From Oscillospiraceae bacterium (GTDB lineage: Bacteria; Bacillota; Clostridia; Oscillospirales; Ruminococcaceae): DNA of 15,811 bases. This document shows positions 1 through 7,800 of this stretch, one piece after another. Position 1 is the stretch's first letter; every line of letters begins with the position of its first letter. Where the stretch lies: the NCBI GenBank assembly GCA_009782665.1, contig WRIP01000014.1:1-15811 (forward strand), read 5' to 3'. Position numbers and translations under genes: made by a program. A model generated the notes under the pieces. It did no database searches and was not told where the DNA came from. It saw only the letters and a list, made by a program, of their open reading frames with translations.

Positions 1-195
1 GTCGTCAAGGCAAGTGTTTGTATCACGAATTATCTGGTTGATAACATCATAATAGAGATTATTACATGTCTTTATTGAGGTTTTTACAGCAGCAATGTCA
101 TCGCGTCGCCTTTTCAGCGCATTAACTTTACTTGATAGTGTGTCCAGTCGTTCATTATTTTGGCCGTGCTTGAGTACCGTGTCCAGAGTCGCCAT
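1..195 (-). CDS. Partial small helical protein, type VII secretion-locus-like (C-terminus outside window)
   Basis: Only the first 65 codons are in the window; the frame is open to base 1. The start is ATG at 195-193, chosen because the minus strand carries GAAGGTG five bases upstream. The visible part (MATLDTVLKHGQNNERLDTL...) is almost entirely charged and polar helix-forming sequence, with no signal peptide or membrane segment, and looks like a short coiled coil. It lies 40 bp downstream of a WXG100-like gene on the same strand, an arrangement seen in type VII secretion cargo loci, where small helical partners sit between WXG proteins and larger effectors. No conserved motif identifies it, so the function is inferred from position only. 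The real length is unknown. Confidence 0.6.
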   Translation of the reverse strand, partial: MATLDTVLKHGQNNERLDTLSSKVNALKRRRDDIAAVKTSIKTCNNLYYDVINQIIRDTNTCLDD

Positions 196-200
196 GAAAT

Positions 201-207
201 CACCTTC
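201..207 (-). promoter_or_regulatory. Ribosome binding site of the 195-1 minus-strand gene
   Basis: Read on the minus strand this is GAAGGTG, followed by five bases and ATG. It is the main evidence that the partial reading frame at the left edge is a real gene. Confidence 0.6.
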
Positions 208-235
208 TTTCAGAGTTAACCTGATGTTTACTGAT

Positions 236-460
236 TCAATATTTCGTAGATAAAGCAGTATCTGTTCTCATATATTTATCATGCGCTTCTACGAGTTCGA
301 CCAGCAAGTCATTCATAAGCTCGGAGAGATCATTGAGGCTAAATATTTCCATTAAACAATACCTTTCAAAGGCGTCGCGCCCTTTCCCCTTCCAATTAGC
401 TTCATCACGCATTGTATCCAAGGTTTTAGCTATGTTTCTGATTATTTCATCGAACAACAA
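236..460 (-). pseudogene. WXG100/ESAT-6-like protein, apparently missing its N-terminus
   Basis: A 74-residue reading frame, first possible start TTG at 460. It contains W23-K24-G25 in the context ANWKGKGRDAF, matching the W-x-G turn of WXG100 proteins, then a second helix ending in Y63-MRT-D67, which fits the YxxxD/E export signal of type VII secretion substrates. WXG100 proteins usually have about 40 residues before the W-x-G turn and total 95-100; here only 22 precede it, so about 15-20 N-terminal residues seem lost. The frame continues upstream to a TAG at 484-482 without any ATG or GTG and without a ribosome binding site. That upstream stretch codes for the replication initiator on the other strand. 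I infer the gene was cut at the junction. A short but functional variant starting at TTG cannot be excluded. Confidence 0.55.
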
Positions 461-487
461 GGCTATGGAGTTGTACCAAAACTAGTC
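446..487 (+). other. In-frame remnant of the replication gene upstream of its first ATG
   Basis: Translating in the frame of the initiator gives FIEQQGYGVVPKLV directly before M-L-D-Q. This resembles the conserved N-terminal segment of clostridial-type initiators and so looks like protein-coding sequence without a start codon. The same bases up to 460 also encode the first residues of the WXG-like protein on the minus strand. Confidence 0.5.
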
Positions 488-1564
488 ATGTTGGATCAAA
501 ACATAGATATAAAAGCTAAAGCGATTTATGCATATTTGTGTTCGTATGCAGGTACCGGATATGAAGCATTTCCTTCACTATCAGACTCTGTATCCTGCTT
601 AGGAATAAGTATTAAAACATACTATAAATATATACATATACTTATGGATGACAAGTATATAACAACGAAAAATCGAACGAAAAATGGTATGCGTGCTTCC
701 ACAATATACATACTTTCTACAGATCCCATGCAAGATAAAACAATTGATGAAAAGCAGATTCTTAAAAATCAGGACACGGAGATTAGTAAAAATCAGGACA
801 CGGAGATTAGTAAAAATCAGGACACGGAGATTGGTAAAAATCAGGACACGGAGATTGGTAAAAATCAGGACACGGAGATTGGTAAAAATCAGGACATGAC
901 CATTGGTAAAAATCAGGATACTAACAATAACAGAGAGAAAAATAACACTGTGAACATCAAAATCAATCCATCTAATAATACTAAGAGTAAGAATATAGTA
1001 ACAAGAGATGGAGAGATGGATGACGATGCAAAGAGAGAGCTTACCAACTCCATCATTGACCAACTATACAATGACTACGTAATACCTGATCTGCACAAAA
1101 AAAATAAAAACTACATAACAGCAGCCATTCACTATCTCACGAACTATGATAATAGAATGATTTTCTTAAAAGATTTAGTTAATACCTATGAAAACGAATC
1201 TAAATCATATCAGATATATGTTGATACACAATTGGAATCATTCAGACTCTTTGTAAAAGCTCTTATTGAACTGCTTCTACTGCATAGCGAAATTATCCTA
1301 AATAAAAGAGCAGTAACAGCATACGAAGTAAGTGAAATGCTCAATGAATTTATTGAACAAGAAAAATCCAGTTTCAATATTCAGACACTACAGGAAACAG
1401 CCATTGATGATTATCAAATAGCTTCTTGCGAAGTAGAGATTAGGAATCATGTGAAGTATATGCAAGCGTGTATCTGGAATGTTATGTTGCAAGGAAAAAC
1501 ATCCAAAGTGAACGATACGAATATGGACTTAAAAGCAGATATAGCAAAACGAACTAAACAATGA
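488..1564 (+). CDS. Plasmid replication initiator with winged-helix domain (5' end probably missing)
   Basis: Encodes 358 residues from the first available ATG. Residues 1-75 (IKAKAIYAYLCSYAGTG..AFPSLSDSV..LGIS..TYYKYI..L) match the winged helix-turn-helix domain at the N-terminus of RepA_N-type and related initiators of Bacillota plasmids and ICEs. Residues 93-148 are seven 8-residue repeats (KNQDTEIS/G), encoded by 24-bp DNA repeats. The C-terminal half is mostly helical and I do not recognise a family in it. The reading frame continues upstream of 488 as FIEQQGYGVVPKLV, which reads like the usual lead-in (GYG..PK.VM) of these initiators, yet no ATG, GTG or TTG is found in that frame before a stop at 353-355. 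ATG 488 also lacks a well-placed ribosome binding site: the nearest GGAG, 467-470, is 17 bases away. The true start was probably lost at the junction. parA follows 34 bp downstream. Confidence 0.75.
   Translation: MLDQNIDIKAKAIYAYLCSYAGTGYEAFPSLSDSVSCLGISIKTYYKYIHILMDDKYITTKNRTKNGMRASTIYILSTDPMQDKTIDEKQILKNQDTEISKNQDTEISKNQDTEIGKNQDTEIGKNQDTEIGKNQDMTIGKNQDTNNNREKNNTVNIKINPSNNTKSKNIVTRDGEMDDDAKRELTNSIIDQLYNDYVIPDLHKKNKNYITAAIHYLTNYDNRMIFLKDLVNTYENESKSYQIYVDTQLESFRLFVKALIELLLLHSEIILNKRAVTAYEVSEMLNEFIEQEKSSFNIQTLQETAIDDYQIASCEVEIRNHVKYMQACIWNVMLQGKTSKVNDTNMDLKADIAKRTKQ
764..931 (+). repeat. Seven tandem 24-bp direct repeats inside the replication gene (candidate origin iterons)
   Basis: Units begin at 764, 788, 812, 836, 860, 884 and 908. 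Each starts AAAAATCAGGACACGGAG and ends ATTAGT or ATTGGT. Units one and two share the AGT ending, three to five are identical with GGT, the sixth is altered after CAGGACA, and the seventh diverges after CAGGA. Being 24 bp, the array keeps the protein frame. In RepA_N-type plasmids the replication origin lies inside the rep gene as a repeat array bound by the initiator, so this is the best origin candidate in the window. That role is an inference from family knowledge. Confidence 0.85.
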
Positions 1565-1582
1565 ATTTACCAACATTACTTA

Positions 1583-1588
1583 ACAGGA
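1583..1588 (+). promoter_or_regulatory. Ribosome binding site of parA
   Basis: AGGAGA ten bases before the parA ATG. It fixes the start at 1599. Confidence 0.6.
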
Positions 1589-1598
1589 GAAAGAGTAT

Positions 1599-2366
1599 AT
1601 GAAGATTATATCAATCGTTAATCAAAAAGGCGGAGTAGGCAAAACTACTACCACTGCAAATCTGGCAGCAGCTTTTACGAAAGCCGGAAAGAAAGTGTTG
1701 TGTGTCGATTTGGATCCTCAAGCTAATCTATCGCTGTACTTAGGGTATGAAGGTGATGACAATCCCACAATAAGCGTCCTGTTTGTTTCACATCTCAATC
1801 AAGAAAAATATGTTCTTGATAAAGCAATCAGACGAAACAAAGAAAATATCGACTTCATCCCTTCCACCATCAACCTAGCAAAGCTTGAGGTTTCAATCAT
1901 GAATGAGATTTCCAGAGAATATATTCTTCGGGGTATCCTTCGTCAATCTGATACAGCTCTGGGATATGACTATATCTTAATCGATTGTTTGCCAAGCCTT
2001 AACATCCTCATTGTCAATGCCTTGACAGCGTCTGACAGCGTACTCATACCCATGCAACCTCAGTTATTCGCAGTTAGTGGAACAAACGATCTCATTAATA
2101 CCGTAAGTAAAGTCAAAGCATTTATAAACCCTTCACTAAAATATGAAGGTATGTTAATAACGATGTGCGATCAAACCAACACCGGTAAAGATGTTGAAGG
2201 AGCAATTCGAGAAGAATACGGATCTCTGGTGTATCCCGTAGTAATACATAGATCGGTAGAAGCACCAAAGAGTACAGTGTATCGTCAAAGTATAGTATCA
2301 ATGAAAGATAGTAAGCTCGGAGCTGAGTATTCACAGATAGCAGAAATCATTATGTCAAACAGCTAA
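1599..2366 (+). CDS. parA: ParA-type partition ATPase
   Basis: A 255-residue cytoplasmic ATPase of the ParA/Soj (MinD-like) family, which binds nucleoid DNA and positions plasmid copies together with ParB. The deviant Walker A motif KGGVGKTT is at residues 10-17, Walker A' VDLDPQ at 36-41, and Walker B YILIDC with D129. The usual D-x-P-P after Walker B is here C-L-P-S, a small deviation. There is no N-terminal HTH extension, so it is the short (Soj-like, type Ib-sized) form and probably does not itself repress transcription. It sits between the replication initiator and parB in one direction, the normal order of a plasmid maintenance block. The length is normal and the gene looks intact. Confidence 0.93.
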   Translation: MKIISIVNQKGGVGKTTTTANLAAAFTKAGKKVLCVDLDPQANLSLYLGYEGDDNPTISVLFVSHLNQEKYVLDKAIRRNKENIDFIPSTINLAKLEVSIMNEISREYILRGILRQSDTALGYDYILIDCLPSLNILIVNALTASDSVLIPMQPQLFAVSGTNDLINTVSKVKAFINPSLKYEGMLITMCDQTNTGKDVEGAIREEYGSLVYPVVIHRSVEAPKSTVYRQSIVSMKDSKLGAEYSQIAEIIMSNS

Positions 2367-2389
2367 ACGTATAAAGTATTATTCGACGA

Positions 2390-2401
2390 CTAAATATTTA
2401 G
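2390..2401 (+). promoter_or_regulatory. 12-nt palindrome touching the parB ribosome binding site
   Basis: CTAAATATTTAG is a perfect palindrome whose last base is the first G of GGAGATAAG, the ribosome binding site of parB. A protein bound there, or the weak hairpin, could affect parB expression. AT-rich 12-mers like this also occur by chance. Confidence 0.3.
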
Positions 2402-2412
2402 GAGATAAGTTT

Positions 2413-3453
2413 ATGTCAACATTAAACACAAAAGACTTTGGAAAGCAATCGACAAAAAGCGATGAGTCTCATCAGAATGCGTCAGCAAACCTCTTTTTAA
2501 ATAAAATTGAAAACAGAAATACTGCTGACATATTTGGGATAGATTTATCAAAAGCCATCGTGAATAAGCCTATCGATACTTTACTCCCATACTCAAATGT
2601 CGAAGCAGGTCATAGTGAGCAGCCATTCAAAGTCAGAGACGACGAAGAGATGGAAGCACTCGTTGCAGATATCAAAGAGAACGGTATTCATACTCCCCTT
2701 CAGATTAATAAGAAAGACAATCTCTTCATGATACTCTCCGGTCACAGAAGAGCATACGCTGCGAAAAAAGCAGGACTAATCGAAGTACCATGTATCATCA
2801 ACGAATACGATGATATTACAGCAGCTAACGTTGTTGTAGGCAGCAATCTTCTTAATCGAGAGAAGATTTTACCGAGTGAAAGAGTACAAGCATATAAGCT
2901 GAAAATCGATGTATTAAAGCAACAAGGAAGACGTACGGATTTAACTTTTGCTCAAATTGAGCAAAAGTTAAATAAGCACAATAGTTATGAAATTGTTGCT
3001 GAAGAAGAAGGGGTTAGCAGAGCACAAATACAACGATATATTAGCTTAATCTCTCTTACTCCGGAGCTACTCGAGATGGTCGATAACGATGATATACCGG
3101 TAACAGCCGGAGTCAACATATCATCACTTTCCGAGCCTGCTCAGAAGAGAATTGCAGATGTACTAAGGGAATCCGGAAAAGGTATGACGATAGATACATC
3201 CCAAAGAATAAAGAATCTGGATGACTTCTCGAAGAATAACATCCGCGATGTCATAAACCCAAGACTTCCCAAAAGACCTAAGGCAGAAAAGGCAGGAACA
3301 CCAGTAGTTACCAACCCCGTAGACAACACAAAAAGGATTGTTTCTATTCCTTTCTCCCTTATAGCACATAAATTTTCTCCTACAGTCACTGATGAGGTAA
3401 TCATTGAGAAGATACTCCAACTATTAGACCTCGACTGGGTAAATGAACTTTGA
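2413..3453 (+). CDS. parB: ParB/Spo0J-like partition protein
   Basis: A 346-residue DNA-binding partner of ParA. The N-terminal ParB domain (residues about 53-150) has the IDTLLPYSN start, the region PLQINK..NLFMILSGHRRAYAAKKAG with G110-HRR in the nucleotide-binding GExR-like position, and N-R-E-K-ILPSERVQAYK. A helix-turn-helix follows at about 192-212 (SYEIVAEEEGVSRAQIQRYI), then a C-terminal dimerisation-type region. The order and spacing are typical of plasmid and ICE ParB proteins, although the protein is longer than Spo0J because of a ~50-residue polar N-terminal tail. The ribosome binding site GGAGATAAG precedes ATG 2413. A perfect 35-nt palindrome lies within the coding sequence, where residues 175-187 are encoded. 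Confidence 0.9.
   Translation: MSTLNTKDFGKQSTKSDESHQNASANLFLNKIENRNTADIFGIDLSKAIVNKPIDTLLPYSNVEAGHSEQPFKVRDDEEMEALVADIKENGIHTPLQINKKDNLFMILSGHRRAYAAKKAGLIEVPCIINEYDDITAANVVVGSNLLNREKILPSERVQAYKLKIDVLKQQGRRTDLTFAQIEQKLNKHNSYEIVAEEEGVSRAQIQRYISLISLTPELLEMVDNDDIPVTAGVNISSLSEPAQKRIADVLRESGKGMTIDTSQRIKNLDDFSKNNIRDVINPRLPKRPKAEKAGTPVVTNPVDNTKRIVSIPFSLIAHKFSPTVTDEVIIEKILQLLDLDWVNEL
2939..2973 (+). repeat. 35-nt perfect palindrome inside parB (candidate parS or operator)
   Basis: Arms of 17 bp, left arm ATTTAACTTTTGCTCAA at 2939-2955, one central base (A2956), then its exact reverse complement at 2957-2973. It encodes D-L-T-F-A-Q-I-E-Q-K-L-N in the linker just before the ParB helix-turn-helix. A symmetry this long is not expected by chance in coding DNA. 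Intragenic binding sites for ParB are known for some partition systems, so a centromere site is a reasonable guess. The sequence is unrelated to the chromosomal parS consensus. Confidence 0.8.
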
Positions 3454-3509
3454 AGCAATAAACAAGAAATATTGAATGGCATAGTAGTAAATAAAAGAAG
3501 GAGCTCAAA

Positions 3510-4832
3510 ATGAATACAAACGAAGGTAAAGATCAAAACCAAGAATTAGCAGAACCTGAAGTAAACACTTCAACCCCGGTACCGACAAAAAAGAACAAGA
3601 AGAGAAACCGCAGAGTATTGAACTCTGCAATACTCACTCTCGTAATTCTTCTTGTACTATCAATGGCAGCAGTCATTTATGTCGCAGAACCTTGGCGTTT
3701 GCAACAAATACCTGATACTTCCATAACGGTAGAAACCGGTCATGAAACCGTATTTCTCAAAGTAGGCGATACATACGATATTGCATATACGCCTGAAGCA
3801 AACGAGATAATCACATATCTATCTGACTGCCCTGTTGCAGTTATAGTTGACGAAACCGGTCTAATAACTGTAAACGCAATGCACGACGTAACAGTCACCT
3901 GCTTCGTAAGAGAAATAGAGTATATGCCTCCTGTAGAACCAACACCATCCCTATATGAAGAAATACGTTCCAAGCTGCGTATGTATCTTCATATAGATGT
4001 CCCGATAGATATATCTTTGGTTGAACCGAGAGAGCTCAAGCAATATGAATATCATATAGTCGTAACCGACTGTGAGCATATAGTTCACGAAGAAGTGATT
4101 GAGATTGAGGAAGGTGAAAAGTCTGAGTTGAAACTCGACAATCAACAAAGACTTGTCCGAATATCAGATGAATCCATTATCTCCTACCTGTCGAACGAAG
4201 AGAGTATCAGTGCTCTAAAAACCGGAAAAGCAACACTCACTGTCACCTACGGAGTAACCGGTAAAGCAAATGGTAAATTCGTCTTTATGCCGCAGTACAA
4301 AGAAACATATAGCATACTAGTAATCGAAAAACCAATCCCTGAATCTGAACCGGAAGAAACTACTTCAACCGGAACTGGTAGTTCCGGAGGTAATACATCA
4401 ACCGGTGGTAGTTCCGGTGGAGGTAACAATACCGGTAGTACAGGTGGCGATGAAGGCGGTGGATCAAGTGGAGGCGGAAGTACCGGAGGAGGTGGAGGCG
4501 GAAGTACCGGAGGCGGTACCACGACTCCGTCCAGACCGTTCCCACTCCCTTCAGAATCAGAAGTATCATCATTCTGTTCTCAAGCTCTTACATACGCTAA
4601 CGGATTGGGAATGGGTACTAACTCAGGGCTCAATAAAGGAAATTCAGGATTTATGTTTCCTGCGAGTACATGGCAAAGATCATGGGAACTAGTCAAAGGA
4701 GATGTCTACTGGCAGATTGGACAGATATACGACATGCTTGTATCAGAAGGACTGGAACCCGGTATGCCGGTGATCAAGATAATCTATGAGTTCCGTGATG
4801 GAGAATATGATATCTACGTACTCTACGGATAA
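3510..4832 (+). CDS. Membrane-anchored surface protein with Ig-like segments and Gly-rich stalk, family not recognised
   Basis: A 440-residue protein with a cytoplasmic tail of about 35 polar residues ending in the basic stretch KKNKKRNRR, one membrane segment at about 37-58, and the rest outside (type II topology). Two stretches look like bacterial Ig-like (BIG2-type) repeats: about 75-135 (VGDTYDIAYTP..ITYLSD..VAVIVDETGLITVNA) and 201-250 (ISYLSNEESISALKTGKATLTVTYG). A Gly/Ser/Thr-rich linker spans about 289-339, then a ~95-residue C-terminal domain (SEVSSFCSQALTYANG...IYEFRDGEYDIYVLYG) that I cannot assign. The ribosome binding site is AAGGAG at about 3499. It lies between parB and the adhesin in the same direction. 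Possible roles are a surface partner of the adhesin or a bitopic T4SS component in place of VirB8. Both are guesses. Confidence 0.75.
   Translation: MNTNEGKDQNQELAEPEVNTSTPVPTKKNKKRNRRVLNSAILTLVILLVLSMAAVIYVAEPWRLQQIPDTSITVETGHETVFLKVGDTYDIAYTPEANEIITYLSDCPVAVIVDETGLITVNAMHDVTVTCFVREIEYMPPVEPTPSLYEEIRSKLRMYLHIDVPIDISLVEPRELKQYEYHIVVTDCEHIVHEEVIEIEEGEKSELKLDNQQRLVRISDESIISYLSNEESISALKTGKATLTVTYGVTGKANGKFVFMPQYKETYSILVIEKPIPESEPEETTSTGTGSSGGNTSTGGSSGGGNNTGSTGGDEGGGSSGGGSTGGGGGGSTGGGTTTPSRPFPLPSESEVSSFCSQALTYANGLGMGTNSGLNKGNSGFMFPASTWQRSWELVKGDVYWQIGQIYDMLVSEGLEPGMPVIKIIYEFRDGEYDIYVLYG
4375..4525 (+). repeat. Low-complexity Gly/Ser/Thr-rich coding tract
   Basis: Imperfect short repeats built from GGAGG, GGTGG and AGTACCGG triplet blocks encode a flexible stalk (GSSGG, GGGST units). 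Near-identical GGCGGAAGTACCGGAGG blocks occur close together around 4474-4516, so the length is likely to vary between relatives by slippage. Confidence 0.7.
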
Positions 4833-4860
4833 AACAAAGACACAGAAATTCAGAATAAAT

Positions 4861-4867
4861 GGAGAGG
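4861..4867 (+). promoter_or_regulatory. Ribosome binding site that sets the adhesin start
   Basis: GGAGAGG nine bases before ATG 4877. It overlaps an in-frame ATG at 4859, so that earlier ATG cannot be the start. Beginning at 4877 also gives a clean signal peptide. Confidence 0.7.
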
Positions 4868-4876
4868 ATCGGAACG

Positions 4877-7800
4877 ATGAAATCTAAACGAATTATCACA
4901 ATTGCACTGACCCTATTACTGTTCATAATGCCACTTGCTGCATTAGTCTCAGCAGCAACGGCTTCCAGTTCCCCTATGACAGCATTTACTTATGGGTTTG
5001 GGTCATCATCAGGCTTACCGGCTCCATTTAACTTTGCCGGTGCAGGTTACTACTACTCATTTACATATGACGGCAATATAGCCTACTGCTTAGACAGAGC
5101 GAATCAGAATCCTGACGGATCACAAGATACTGTTATGTCAATAAGTTCATTGAGTGCAGAGCAACTTCAACGTATAAGATTAATCCTGCTTTACGGATAT
5201 GACGGAAATACCAAATACGGATATTCTGCTGATATCGAACGTGTGGCAACACAGATATGTATATGGCAGATAGCACACGGATTAATCAATAATTCCGACT
5301 TTCTGTCATATGCCATTACCGGTACATACAGTGGTGATGTACTTACTGTAGTCGGTAGGATCTATGAGCAGATGTTTAATCACAGCACAAGACCATCATT
5401 TACCAGAAGTACAACATCATTAGCTGTTACCTATGAAGCAACATATAATCCTGATACAGAACTACATGAGATTACATTAACCGACACTACCGGAGTACTC
5501 CAGTACTACAACTTAGTATCCGTACTTCAAGGAATGGGATATACTGCGTCTCGCAGTGGAAACACTCTTCGAATCTCATCACCTACCCCTTTTGAAAACG
5601 TTCTTGTATCAGGGAGAAGAACATCAAACACATATACTTCATCAAGTGTGTTTCTTATCCGAGATATCGCATATGCAACCGGTAACGGAGTACAAGATAA
5701 GGTATTTGTCTATGGCAGTCGTACTGCCCCCGATCCCGTACTTGCATATTTCAGACTCAACTCTCCATACGGAAATATCGTCATAAACAAGACAGATACC
5801 GATATTGCAGATCATCCCATACAAGGAGCAGTCTTTGAAGTCTATACAAAAGATGATGTCCTAGTCGGTACAATCACAACAAATTCATCAGGTGTTGCAA
5901 GACTTAACCAACTCGAACTAGGAGACTACTATTTCTTTGAGAGATCTCCGGCTTCAGGATATATCCCGAATGATACTCGATATGACCTAACAGTTAGACC
6001 CGGCAATAACGTCAGAAACATCCAAAACACTCACTACGGAAGCCTCGTAATAAATAAGACAGACTTAGAGATAGAAGGACTTGTCGTCGAAGGAGCTGTA
6101 TTTGATGTATTCAATGAAGATGATGAACTAGTCGGAACCATTACTACAGATGAGTACGGAGTAGCCAGGTTAGATGAACTGTTACCTGGTGACTATTACT
6201 TCATAGAAAAAGAACCTGCGTTCGGATATATACCGAACGAGCAACGGTACGATGTAACTCTCGTTCCATACGACAACGAGTATGAGGTATTTAACGAGTA
6301 CAAAAAAGGAAATCTTGAGCTGACAAAGTATTCTGCCTTTGATGGGAAACCTCTACAGGGTGCTTCATATGGACTATACAGAGCCTCAGATGATGAACTA
6401 TTGGAAATGCTCGTAACTGACGAATACGGGAAAGCTGAATCTGACTCCTACAGATTTGATACATATTATCTCAAGGAGGAGATACCTCCCAACAGATACT
6501 ATATCGATCTGAATGAACACCATATAGTGCTCGGTGAAGTAAACGGAAGCACATCAGATTTTCCGACTACCGATGAAGCCATAATCGGGATGTTCTCCGC
6601 AATGTATATGGCACCGTCATCCGCTCAGTTGTACATAGCAAACAGCGGAATGAACGTACCGAATACCGGTACGGAATATGAAGTAACTGATGATGAAAAA
6701 CTGGGATACCCGGAAGTACCGCAGTTTACAGAACAAAACTCCGGTAAGGAAGAATACCTCAGTATCATTTATCTTCGGGAAGAAGACAAAGCATTAGACA
6801 GACATATTGTCGATTGGGAGTTCCCTGCACAAAAAGATAACACCAAAGTGCTTACATATGTTTATACAATCATAATAATTCTTGTGGGAGTTGGTATACT
6901 CTACCTCATTTACAAAAAGAATAAATCAATCACAAAATACGTTTCTTCCTTTGTGTTGATACTCCTTGTACTCATATCTTCTGTAGGAGCACATATATCA
7001 AAAGCGGAAACCGTTAAGGATGTAAACCTAAAAGAATCCGGTACAACGGTGACGGTTGAATATGATGGTCTGACAGAAGAAGATGTACCCGAAACATATA
7101 TGTATCGTCACACAGACGGACAAATATATGAATTGCCTTTGATAGCAGTCACATACGATGAAGGTACACTCACAAACAGAACTGACACAGTGCGTGCAAC
7201 TATAGATTACGGATGGGAGGAGTATATACCTAAACCACAGCAGCAGATGACGGTATCACACTATGATAAGCTAAGCGGTCAAACAATTACCGGAGCAATC
7301 TATCTGTATGCAACGGTACAAAAAGAACCCTTCCAATGGCTGAAATCAAACGATGCACCGGCAGTCTTTGAAGGCTACCAATCAGCTTACTATCTCATGA
7401 AGAATACAAAAGATGTATATATCCCATATAACGATAAGCGTCCTGCTATCGACGATTTCAAGGAGAAGATCGTGACTGCGTTGGGATACGACTCAGAACG
7501 AGTAAGAATCACAGATGCCAAATGGGACGGTAAAGTCTATACAGAGAAAGGCACTGAAAAACGCAATGCCATATTCACTACCGAGCGTTATGTAGCACAG
7601 TATTTAGCTATGTATGAAGCAGTGTGGGATATGCCGGACGCACCCGGCATAAGAGGTAAAGCTGTATATGGCAGCAGTGATCTGGATCTGACCGTAAAGC
7701 AGCCTGAAGACAGTAACCCGGAACCGGTAACACCTGAAGCAGTAACAATAGATCTATTACCCGATGTCATACCGCAAGCAAAGATGAGTACATCAACAAT

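Noticed and set aside
764..931. CRISPR-like array
   Set aside because: The units are directly adjacent with no spacers and are in frame within a coding sequence.
599..1063. Long minus-strand reading frame opposite the replication gene repeats
   Set aside because: It exists because the 24-bp repeats stay open in several frames. Its product is a hydrophobic repeat with no ribosome binding site and lies wholly inside the well-supported replication gene.
4247..4522. Minus-strand proline-rich protein
   Set aside because: It is the complement of the Gly-rich stalk; poly-Pro arises automatically from GGN codons read backwards.
4859..4876. Upstream ATG start for the adhesin
   Set aside because: It overlaps the GGAGAGG ribosome binding site of ATG 4877 and adds MERIGT in front of a good signal peptide.
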